This document shows, in pieces, positions 44,957 through 52,588 of a DNA stretch of 64,000 nucleotides. The stretch lies in assembly GCA_046350555.1 (NCBI GenBank), contig JAXMAF010000028.1:3176-67175 (forward strand), given 5' to 3'. Source of the stretch: JAXMAF01 sp046350555. Its GTDB lineage: Bacteria > Planctomycetota > Phycisphaerae > Phycisphaerales > SM1A02. How positions within the stretch are numbered: position 1 is the first letter of the stretch; each line of letters begins with the position of its first letter. The notes beneath the pieces were generated by a model that searched no databases, was not told the DNA's origin, and saw only the letters and a program-made list of their open reading frames with translations. The position numbers and the translations under genes were made by a program.

Positions 44957-46366
44957 ATGGTGAGCATCAAGACAACCAATGGAACGGCGAATGGGAGCAA
45001 CGGCACGGCGGCGAGCGGTACCGTGACCGCATCCAGCGGCGGGCTCGGAAACCGCAGCGCGGTCGCGAGTGCCAGCGCGAGTGCCGGCCCGGGGAGTGCC
45101 ACGGTGGACAGGCCCCGTGCGACCTCCTTCGCCGACGCCAAGCCGACGGATCGAGACAAGACCATGAGCAAGCCAGCGATCGACGACACCAAGGCCCACC
45201 CAGCCGCCCACAAGCCAGGCGCCGCATCAGGTTCGGCATCGGGCTCGGCTGTCGCGGCCGGAAGCGGCGGAAGCGCCGTGGCGAAGGCACCGTCGCCGAC
45301 CTCCACCAAGCCTCCGATCGACAAGAACAAGCTCCAGGCGCTCACCAGCACGCTCGGCCAGATCGAGAAGGCGTTCGGCAAGGGCTCGATCATGCGCCTC
45401 GATGGCGATGCGATTCCCGTGATCCCGGGCGTCTCGACGGGCTCGATCTCCCTCGATCTCGCCTTGGGCGGACGCGGCCTTCCTCGCGGCCGCGTGGTGG
45501 AGATCTACGGTCCGGAATCGTCGGGCAAGACGACGCTCGCGCTCACCACGATCGCGAACGTGCAGAAGACGGGCGGGATGGCGGCGTTCATCGACGCCGA
45601 GCATGCGCTCGATCCTTCGTGGGCGAAGCGCCTCGGCGTGAACCTCGAGGAGATGCTCGTGTCGCAGCCCGACACCGGTGAACAGGCGCTCGAGATCTGC
45701 GAGATGCTCGTCCGCTCGAACGCCGTCGACGTGATCGTCATCGACTCGGTCGCCGCGCTCATTCCGCGGGCCGAGATCGAGGGCGAGATGGGAGACAGCC
45801 ACGTCGGACTTCAGGCGAGGCTGATGAGCCAGGCGCTCCGCAAGCTGACCGGCGCGATCTCGAAGAGCGAGTGCATCGTCATCTTCATCAATCAGCTTCG
45901 CGAGAAGATCGGCGTCATGTTCGGCTCGCCGGAGACGACCACGGGCGGCCGGGCGCTCAAGTTCTACGCGTCCATTCGCATCGACATCCGGCGCATCGGC
46001 GCGCTGAAGGATGGCGAGCGATCCATCGGCAACCGGGTCCGGGCCAAGGTCGTCAAGAACAAGATCGCGCCGCCGTTCCGCGAGGCGGAGTTCGACATCA
46101 TGTTCGACGAGGGGATCAGCGCCAGCGGCGACCTGCTCGACCTCGCCGCCGCGGATGGTGTGATCGAGAAGTCCGGCTCGTGGTTCAGCTACAAGGACAT
46201 CCGCATCGGACAGGGTCGCGAGAACGCGAAGCTCTTCCTGCGCGAGAATCGCGATCTGTTCGACGAGGTCCGGGCCGAGGTGCTCAAGCGACGTGCGGCG
46301 AATCCGCTCGGACCGATGGCATCGTCGTCGAAGTCGGGAGCTGGTTCCGCATCGGACGACGAGTGA
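44957..46366 (+). CDS. recA: Recombinase RecA with long low-complexity N-terminal extension
   Basis: RecA catalyses homologous pairing and SOS induction. The core is complete: LGQIEKAFGKGSIMRLDGDA, Walker A GPESSGKTTLALTTIA, AAFIDAEHALDPSWAKRLGV, VIVIDSVAALIPRAEIEGEM and INQLREKIGVMFGSPETTTG. The best start is MVSIKTTNG at 44957, with GGAAAGG seven to eight bases upstream; an ATG at 44930 is in frame. About 115 residues of Ser/Ala/Gly/Thr/Pro-rich sequence precede the core, against roughly 5-20 in most bacteria. The C-terminus ends in an acidic/Ser tail, ASDDE. No clear SOS box was found upstream. Confidence 0.93.
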   Translation: MVSIKTTNGTANGSNGTAASGTVTASSGGLGNRSAVASASASAGPGSATVDRPRATSFADAKPTDRDKTMSKPAIDDTKAHPAAHKPGAASGSASGSAVAAGSGGSAVAKAPSPTSTKPPIDKNKLQALTSTLGQIEKAFGKGSIMRLDGDAIPVIPGVSTGSISLDLALGGRGLPRGRVVEIYGPESSGKTTLALTTIANVQKTGGMAAFIDAEHALDPSWAKRLGVNLEEMLVSQPDTGEQALEICEMLVRSNAVDVIVIDSVAALIPRAEIEGEMGDSHVGLQARLMSQALRKLTGAISKSECIVIFINQLREKIGVMFGSPETTTGGRALKFYASIRIDIRRIGALKDGERSIGNRVRAKVVKNKIAPPFREAEFDIMFDEGISASGDLLDLAAADGVIEKSGSWFSYKDIRIGQGRENAKLFLRENRDLFDEVRAEVLKRRAANPLGPMASSSKSGAGSASDDE

Positions 46367-46535
46367 CGGTCAGGCGATCGCATTCTCGCGTTGAAGCCGC
46401 GCGCGCAAGCACGCGACGGCGGCACGATGGTGCCCGAAGCGGCGAATCGCCGTGGAATCGGTGCTCTGCGACAGCCTGTCGCGTGCTGGCCCACGCGGCT
46501 TGGAGGCGATGGGCGAGAATGCGATCGCCCTGGTG

Positions 46536-46558
46536 TGACGGTTGACGGTTGACGGTTC
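46536..46558. repeat. Heptamer repeat TGACGGT, three units
   Basis: TGACGGT is repeated three times in tandem between recA and tRNA-Leu. Too short to suggest a role. Confidence 0.7.
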
Positions 46559-46606
46559 GTCGGCTCGTCGCCGAAGGCGTGCAGCGGCTACCATGGCCTC
46601 CTGCCC

Positions 46607-46692
46607 GCGGATGTGGCGGAACTGGCAGACGCGCAAGATTCAGGTTCTTGTGGGAGTAATATCCCGTGGAGGTTCGATTCCTCTCATCCGCA
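46607..46692 (+). tRNA. tRNA-Leu (anticodon CAG)
   Basis: This 86-nt class II tRNA has acceptor arms GCGGATG and CATCCGC, discriminator A, D-arm GGCGGAACTGGCAGACGCGC, an anticodon stem CAAGA/TCTTG with loop TTCAGGT, a long variable arm (GGGAGTAATATCCC) and T-arm GAGGTTCGATTCCTC. No 3' CCA is encoded. It lies about 240 bases after recA. Confidence 0.95.
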
Positions 46693-46762
46693 TGAGCCCG
46701 AGGCCGCGGACCCGATCGATGACCTTGGATTTCTGATCCCGGCTTCCGATCGTGGCCGCGGC

Positions 46763-46872
46763 CTCGGGCGTTCTTGCCCTTCGGCGCGAACGCGCACGGA
46801 GATGCCTGAGAACGAAGCATTCGCCGCAGCGGCGCTCGGGCGTTCTTGTCCTTCGGCGCGAACGCGCACCGA
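46763..46872. repeat. Pair of 38-bp direct repeats downstream of tRNA-Leu
   Basis: CTCGGGCGTTCTTG(C/T)CCTT then CGGCGCGAACGCGCAC occurs at 46763-46800 and again at 46835-46872, nearly identical. They lie between tRNA-Leu and an interspersed repeat. No function is evident. Confidence 0.75.
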
Positions 46873-46921
46873 CGCGAGGACACCGGTGGCGGGTCGGCGC
46901 GGCCGCGACCACGCGCGACGG

Positions 46922-47031
46922 CTCATACGGATCTCAGTAGACCTCCGTGCGTTCGACTCCTTGCCCACAGCGGCGTCTCACTGCGGAACTGGATTGGGCG
47001 GGGCGTGAGAATCAACTGGGACGCGTATCAG
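46922..47031 (-). repeat. MITE-like interspersed repeat, copy 9
   Basis: Exactly 110 bp, from CTCATACGGATCTCAGTAGA to CAACTGGGACGCGTATCAG, inverted relative to copy 4 and of the same length. Flanks ACGG and TCGG agree at three of four bases, a possible worn target duplication. Confidence 0.9.
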
Positions 47032-47492
47032 TCGGGTAACGCCATCGCCGCGCGACGGCACCGCCGCGCACCGGGGCGCAACCGCGTGGCCACGCGCCTG
47101 CGCGACTTCGCGGAACTCACGTTCGAGCACGAGCAGGCCGGCGACGGCATTTCCGTGCGACGGCGCCGCCACGCAGGCCGCGCTGCAGGGCGATCGCATG
47201 ACCGCCGCCACGCGTGGCGACCCGGACGAGCCCGGAGCGAAGATGTCCTCTCGCTGCCCTGCGCTTCGCGTCGGAGGGCGGCTTCGCTTCGCTACGCGGC
47301 ATGTCGATGGGGGTACCAGCGACGGGAGGGGCGGCCAACGACGACGAGATCGCAGGGTGGACTGAACGTTCGTCCGCTCACTTCGTTCGCGGCTCGTCCA
47401 CACGTCCGCCGCGGCGTGCCGATCATGCGATCGCCCTGGACCGCGCTGCGACCCGACGACACCCCGGCGCGCCGGCCGCTACGCTCACGCGA
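47032..47492. other. Non-coding stretch upstream of the MFS gene
   Basis: Open frames exist on both strands but their translations are Arg/Ala/Gly-rich without similarity or leader. GCGCGACGG-type short repeats recur. No gene or RNA is recognised. Confidence 0.45.
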
Positions 47493-49178
47493 ATGCGCAA
47501 GCCCGCCTGGCTGACTCGTGCGGTCCTCGGCTGGTCGCTCTTCGACTTCGCAAATCAGTCCTTCACGATCGTCGTGCTCACGGCGATGTTCGCGGTCTAC
47601 TTCGTCGAGCGGATCGTCGCGGACGACGAGCCGTTTGTCCGTTGGGTTGCGGCCGTGTCCGGTCGCGAGGCGCTGGCGACCGCCGCCGACGCCGCACCCG
47701 CGCACGATGACGCAGCGCAGCGCGATGGCGCGACGCAGCGCGATGGCGCGACGCAGCGCGATGGCGCGACGCAGCGCGATGGCGTGACGGCAGCGCCGTC
47801 CACCGACGGCGCCGGCTCGAGGCCTTCGGCGCCGCTCCGCGACGACTACGCGCGATCCGTCGGTCGGCAGCTCTGGTCGATCAGCGGCATCGTCACGCAG
47901 ATCGTCCTTGTCCTCGTCGGTCCGGTCATCGGCGCGCTCGCCGACTTCTCCGGCACGAAGAAGCGACTGCTCTTCGTGACGTATGTGGGCTGCGTCCTCT
48001 TCACGTTCCTGATGGCCTTCGTCCAGCCGGGCCACGCATGGATCGGGGCGGCGCTCTTCATCGTGGCCTACCTCTTCTACGGCGCAGGCGAGAACTTCCT
48101 CAGCGCGTTCCTGCCGGAGCTCTGCTCGCACCGCGACATGGGCCGCGTCTCGGCCTTCTCGTGGACGATCGCCTACGTCGGCGCCCTGGTCTCGCTGCTC
48201 GTCGCCGTCGCGATGATCCAGTTCATTCCCGGTGCCCAAGAGACGATCGGCGGCGCCGCCCCGACCGCGGCCGAAGCGGCCGGGGCGATCGCTTCGGGCG
48301 AGCCCGCGGGGACGGTCGTGGCATCGAGCGCCGCGCTCGGCGCCGTGGCGCCGGTGGTGCGCACCAGCGCCTTCGGCTACCAGCTCACGACGGCGTGGGC
48401 GGCGCTCTTCTTCCTCGTCGCGGGCGTCCCGATGTTCCTCTGGGTTCCCGAGCGCAAGTACCACGAACCGATGCCCGCCGGCCAGACGATGTGGACCGTC
48501 GGCTTTCATCGGATCGCGCTCACGTCGCGCCAGCTCGCGCGCTATCGCCAGCTCTTTCTCTTCCTCGCGATCATGACGTTCTACTTCGCGGGGATGCAGA
48601 TCATCTACTGGTTCGGCGGCGTGCTCACCAAGGAGCTCTTCGGCTTCGACGATCTCCGGATGGGTCTCTTCCTGGTCCTCTCGACGACGGTCGCCATTCC
48701 AGGCGCCGCGATCACCGGGCGCTACCAGGACCGCATCGGCGCGCGAACGACGATTCTCATCGGGCTCGCCTTCTGGGCCATGGTCATGTGCGCCGCGGCC
48801 GCCAGCACCGCGCTCGCGAAGCATGTGTGGGTGCCGTGGGCGATCGGTGCGCTGGTCGGCCTGGGCATCGGGGGCCTCGGCAGCGCGAGCCGCGCGATGG
48901 TCGGGCTCTTCAGCCCGCCGCAGAAGTCGGCGGAGTTCTTCGGCTTCTACGGCATCGCCCACAAGCTCTCGGCGATGCTCGGCCTGGCGTGGATCGCGGC
49001 GATGGAGTGGATCTTCCCGGGGAACTTCGCCTATGTCGTCGCCTCGGCCTCGATCTTCTTCATCGGCGGGTTCGCGATGATGCTCTTCGTCAGCGAGAAG
49101 CAGGGGCGGATCACGGCGCTCCGCGCCGCGAAGGAGATCCAGCGCGCGGCCCAGGGCGCGTCCGGTGCGCTTCGGCCG
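47493..49178 (+). CDS. MFS transporter, UMF1/BtlA-Atg22-like, continuing in frame into the next gene
   Basis: From MRKPAWLTRAVLGWSLFDFANQ at 47493 (motif WSLFDFANQSF typical of the UMF1 family) the protein has about twelve membrane helices over 560 residues. Between the first helix and the rest lies a loop with AAQRDG-ATQRDG repeats coded by an 18-bp DNA repeat. A second Ala/Gly-rich loop follows near residue 260. No stop codon separates the last helix (ASIFFIGGFAMMLFVSEKQG) from the cysteine desulfurase (MEHYDRSSLEG...). The substrate is unknown. The fusion may be real or due to a lost stop. Confidence 0.78.
47709..47790. repeat. 18-bp in-frame tandem repeat in the MFS gene
   Basis: The unit GCGCGATGGCGCGACGCA is repeated about four times and encodes QRDGAT. 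It lies in a loop after the first membrane helix, so copy-number change would preserve the frame. Confidence 0.9.
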
Positions 49179-50406
49179 ATGGAGCATTACGATCGATCGT
49201 CCCTCGAGGGTTCCGCGCCGCTGTACCTCGACAACAACGCCACCACGCGCCCCGCCGCGGAGGTCGTCGCCGCCGTGGACCAGGCGCTCCTGGAGAACTG
49301 GCACAACCCATCGAGCGTCCACCGTCCCGGTCAGGCGGCGCGGCGGCGCATCGAGCTCGCGCGGGAGAGCGTGTGTCGATTGCTCGGCTGCGCGGAGCGC
49401 GAGCTCGTCTTCACCTCCGGCGGCACCGAGTCGACCAACCTTGCCATTCGCGGCTCCCTCCATGCCCAACCGGCGCGGCGGGTCATCGCGACGAGTCGCC
49501 TCGAGCACAGCGCCGTCCGCGAGCTCGCCGAGTCGCTTGGCGAGCCGCGGCCGGGCGGTGGCGACGTGCGCGACGCCGAGATCGTGTGGCTGCGGCATCA
49601 CCCGGGCGGCGTGATCGATCTCGACTTCCTGGAATCGCTGCTCCGCGAACGTGCCCGCGAGATCGCCGTCGTCTCGCTGATGTGGGCCAACAACGAGACC
49701 GGGCTGATCCAGCCGGTGGAGCACGTCGGCGCGCTGTGCCGCGCCCATGGCGTGCGCTTCCACACCGACGCGACCCAGGGGATCGGCAAGATGCCATGCG
49801 ATCTCTCGACGACGCCGATCGACCTGCTCAGCTTCGCCGCACAAGTTCCACGGCCCGAAGGGCGTCGGCGGACTCTTCATCCGCAAGGGAATCCGCATTT
49901 CCCGCGAGATCGTCGGCGGCCCGCAGGAGCGCGACCGTCGCGGGGGCACGGAGAACGTGCCGGGGATCGTGGGCCTCGGCGTCGCGGCGGACCTCGCCCG
50001 CGCGTGGCTCGCGACGGATCGGCGCGGCGAGGTCGCGCGCCTGCGCGACGCGCTCGAGCGCGGGATCTGCGCCGCGATCCCGGATGCCGTGGTCCACGGC
50101 GCCGGCCTGCCTCGGCTCTGGAACACGACCAACATCGCCTTCCCGCGCCTCGAGGCCGAGGCGATCCTCCTCCTGCTGAGCGAGCGAGGCGTCTGCGCGA
50201 GCGCCGGCGCCGCGTGTTCCTCCGGCTCTCTCGATCCGTCGCCGGTGCTGCTGGCGATGGGGATCGCGCCCGAGATCGCGCACGGCTCCATCCGCTTCTC
50301 GCCTCGCGAGACGACCGCCGACGAGATCGCGGACGGCCGAGATCGTCCCCGCCGTGATCAGCCGACTGCGACGCTCGATGGTCGGAAGCCCGCCGGTGCG
50401 CCGTAG
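49179..50406 (+). pseudogene. Cysteine desulfurase (NifS/IscS family), two frameshifts, fused to MFS
   Basis: The PLP enzyme that takes sulfur from cysteine for Fe-S clusters and tRNA thiolation. Motifs: PLYLDNNATTRPAAEVVAAV, NWHNPSSVHRPGQAARR, ELVFTSGGTESTNLAIRG, VSLMWANNETGLIQPVEHVG and VRFHTDATQGIGKMPCDLST. Near 49842 the frame jumps, after which HKFHGPKGVGGLFIRKG (with the PLP Lys) and GVCASAGAACSSGSLDPSPV (catalytic Cys) are read. Near 50335 a second jump is needed to read AEIVPAVISRLRRSM. Each is explained by loss of two bases in a GC dinucleotide run. The start at 49179 lies inside the frame of the MFS protein. Confidence 0.82.
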
Positions 50407-50521
50407 CGGACTCCACGTGCGCGGGGTGGTGCGGACATCCGGTCCGCGCGATTCATGTTCCGCGTGACCGCGACCACCGCGACCCCACAAGCCTCGCGCA
50501 CGCGATGTGCTTCGCCGACCG

Positions 50522-51409
50522 CTACCCCCACGCCGACAGGAGCAATCCCAGGTCCGCGCCGTCCACCACGCCATCGAGGTTGAGGTCCGCCGCGCAGGCG
50601 GCGGTTCCCCATGCCGCGAGGAGCACGCCGAGATCGGCGCCATCGACCATTCCGCTGCCGTCGAAGTCCGCCGATGGATCGGCGTCGATCACGAACTCGA
50701 CGGTGTGAAACTCGCCGGAGCCATTGCCACAGCTCGAGCCGGCGCCCCAGCCGATGCCGGGAACCTGACTGAGTCCGATGGTGTGCCCGAGGTAGTTGCT
50801 GACGACCTCGACGCCATCGATGAAGAGGTCGGCGCTCCCCGCGCCGGCATCGAAGCGCAGGTCGAACTCGTGGAATCCCGCGGTCCCGCAGTCGAGGCCG
50901 TCGCCGGTGGTCGCGGTCGGCCCGCCGATCACGCACGCCCCGTACGTGGTCATCAGCTTCACGGTCGTCTGTCCAGCGGCGTCGCACGAGAACCACATGT
51001 CGTACCGTCGCGAGAGCGTGTTGTAGCCCACCCAGATGCTCTCCGTGCCCGGGGCGTCGACCACGCGCAGGCACGTGCGCAACGACCACCCCGATGCCGA
51101 CGCGATCATGTCATGGCAGGGCAGGAGCGTTCGGCTGTACACCGCCGCCGAATCGCCGCCATTCGATGGATCGTCGATCCGCCACACGCCGATCGGAGGC
51201 GACCCGACCACCGCGGGACCGACCGTCGTGAACGGCCCCGGTCCGCTCAGCATCCAGCCCTCGTCGACCGGGTCCGAGGCCCCGCTGTGGGCGAAGACCG
51301 TGACGGCTGCGTGCGCTGCCGTCGTGCACGCAAGCGCGCACGACATTCCGACGACTCTCGCCGCGCGCCAATGGCGAGGCGATGACGCGCGATTCCAGTT
51401 CGTCAACAT
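50522..51409 (-). CDS. Secreted protein with concanavalin-like body and dockerin-like C-terminus
   Basis: A 295-residue protein from MLTNWNRASSPRHW at 51409, with a signal peptide (RAARVVGMSCALACTTAAHA). The body looks like a LamG/concanavalin beta-sandwich (SIWVGYNTLSRRYDMWFSCD, FHEFDLRFDAGAGSADLFID, GVEVVSNYLGHTIG). It ends in the paired EF-hand motif DFDGSGMVDGADLGVLLAAW and DLNLDGVVDGADLGLLLSAW. No enzyme motif is seen. It is probably surface-displayed or secreted. Confidence 0.72.
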   Translation of the reverse strand: MLTNWNRASSPRHWRAARVVGMSCALACTTAAHAAVTVFAHSGASDPVDEGWMLSGPGPFTTVGPAVVGSPPIGVWRIDDPSNGGDSAAVYSRTLLPCHDMIASASGWSLRTCLRVVDAPGTESIWVGYNTLSRRYDMWFSCDAAGQTTVKLMTTYGACVIGGPTATTGDGLDCGTAGFHEFDLRFDAGAGSADLFIDGVEVVSNYLGHTIGLSQVPGIGWGAGSSCGNGSGEFHTVEFVIDADPSADFDGSGMVDGADLGVLLAAWGTAACAADLNLDGVVDGADLGLLLSAWG

Positions 51410-51570
51410 GCTCGGTCTCCCGTGTCGTGCGAGGAACTTCGCGCGAAGCGTACGCGCCGCGCGGGCGGCGTCTGATCCGCAGCGTGCCGATGGCGTGCGG
51501 ATGCTGGCCGTCGTCACCAGCGGTGAGTCGCGCGGCGACGTCCTTCGTGTGGTCGCCACGCGAGGCCTCT

Positions 51571-51630
51571 ATGCCTTCATGCCTCCATGCCTCCATGCCG
51601 CCATGCCGCCATGGCTTCATGCCCTCATGA
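51571..51630. repeat. Imperfect 8-9-bp tandem repeat
   Basis: Units ATGCCTCC, ATGCCGCC and ATGCCTTC repeat about seven times, 160-220 bases upstream of the preceding minus-strand gene and upstream of tRNA-Gly. The rest of the 305-base gap 51410-51714 shows no gene. Confidence 0.8.
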
Positions 51631-51714
51631 CGAACGCCATGGCCGACTTGCCCGCGTCGTTGCCGTCGGTATACTCGTTCCTTCGCCGTCGGCCTTCGGC
51701 CAGGCGACTCTGCC

Positions 51715-51786
51715 GCGGGTGTAGCTCAGTGGTAGAGCGTCACGTTGCCAACGTGAATGTCGAGGGTTCAAGTCCCTTCACCCGCT
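51715..51786 (+). tRNA. tRNA-Gly (anticodon GCC)
   Basis: This 72-nt tRNA has acceptor GCGGGTG/CACCCGC, D-arm TAGCTCAGTGGTAGAGC, anticodon stem CACG/CGTG with loop TTGCCAA, T-arm GAGGGTTCAAGTCCCTTC and discriminator T. No CCA is encoded. Its 3' end (TC.AGTCCCTTCACCCGCTT) is duplicated 136 bases downstream. Confidence 0.95.
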
Positions 51787-52039
51787 TGCTTCGCGAAGAA
51801 AGCCCGCCCACAGAGGCGGGCTTTTTCGCTGCGCCAGCGGGTGAGCGTCTCGGCTGCGCCGATCCGCGTGCCGCGGCGCGGCACAGGGCCTTGCGCTGGC
51901 GCGTCGAGTCCCTTCACCCGCTTGCTCCGCGAAGAAGGCCTGCCCACGGAGGCGGGCTTTTTCGCTGCGTCACGGGGTGAGCGTCTCGGCTGCGCCGATC
52001 CGCGTGCCGCGGCGCGGCACAGGGCCTTGCGCTGGCGCG
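51768..52039 (+). repeat. 136-bp tandem duplication containing the tRNA-Gly 3' end
   Basis: Unit 1 is 51768-51903 and unit 2 is 51904-52039. Both start in the T-arm and 3' acceptor of tRNA-Gly, contain a terminator hairpin, and end TTGCGCTGGCGCG. The last ~85 bases are almost identical, including a hairpin GTGCCGCGGCGCGGCAC. Duplicated tRNA 3' ends are typical attachment-site signatures of integrative elements, but a simple tandem duplication would look the same. Unit 2 runs directly into a truncated dockerin gene. Confidence 0.85.
51801..51826 (+). terminator. Rho-independent terminator of tRNA-Gly
   Basis: AGCCCGCC pairs with GGCGGGCT around CACAGA, followed by TTTT. It lies 14 bases after the tRNA. 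A mutated second copy (AGGCCTGCC...GGCGGGCTTTTT) is at 51935-51964 in the duplicated unit. Confidence 0.88.
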
Positions 52040-52177
52040 GTGACCGGCGGCGACGTCGGTGCACTGCTTGCCGGTTGGGGACCCTGTCCGGCGCAGCAGG
52101 CGTGCGTGGGCGACATCAACCGCGACGGCGTCGTCGATGGAGTGGACCTGGGGTTGTTGCTTGGCGCGTGGCAGTAG
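52040..52177 (+). pseudogene. Orphan dockerin-domain fragment
   Basis: The frame reads TGGDVGALLAGWGPCP then CVGDINRDGVVDGVDLGLLLGAW and stops at 52177. This is the C-terminal 45 residues of a GC-type dockerin, with the first EF-hand loop cut at the junction with the duplicated tRNA flank. No signal peptide or upstream domain remains. It probably marks a rearrangement breakpoint. Confidence 0.75.
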
Positions 52178-52197
52178 GGGGGATCGAGCGCCCGTCG

Positions 52198-52513
52198 TCA
52201 TACGCGTCCCATTTGACTCTCGCACCCCACCCAACCCAATCCCGCCGTTAGGCGCCGCTGTGGGCAAGGGGTCGAACGCATGGGCGTCGACTGGAATCCG
52301 TAAGAGACGCGTCCCGGTTGATTCTTGCACCCCACCCAACCCAATCCCGCCGTGAGGCGCCGCTGTGGGCAAGGAGTCCAACGCATGGGGGTCGACTGGA
52401 ATCCGCAAAGGACGCGTCCCATTTGACTCTCGCACCCCACCCAATCCAATTCCGCCATGAGGCGCCGCGGTTGGCAAGCGGTCGAACGCATCGAGGTCGA
52501 CTGGACTCCGTAT
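52198..52513 (+). repeat. Three tandem MITE-like repeats, copies 10-12
   Basis: Three copies of about 105 bp in the same orientation: 52198-52304, 52305-52409 and 52410-52513. Each has ACGCGTCCC at the left and CTGGAATCCG (third: CTGGACTCCG) at the right. They differ by point changes, so they diverged after duplication or inserted separately. They stand immediately upstream of the STAND gene and could carry or move its promoter. Confidence 0.92.
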
Positions 52514-52588
52514 AGCATGCCTCGCCGTGGCTCCGTTCACGGAGGTGCGGTGCCACGAGACCGTCTCGGGCCGCACGGAGCGCCGCGC

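Noticed and set aside
46763..46872. 38-bp direct repeats after tRNA-Leu as attachment sites
   Set aside because: They do not include the tRNA 3' end and enclose only 34 bases.
52198..52515. Recurring peptide NAWRSTGIR / VDSRAPPNPIPP in many small frames
   Set aside because: These are translations of the interspersed repeat, not a conserved protein.
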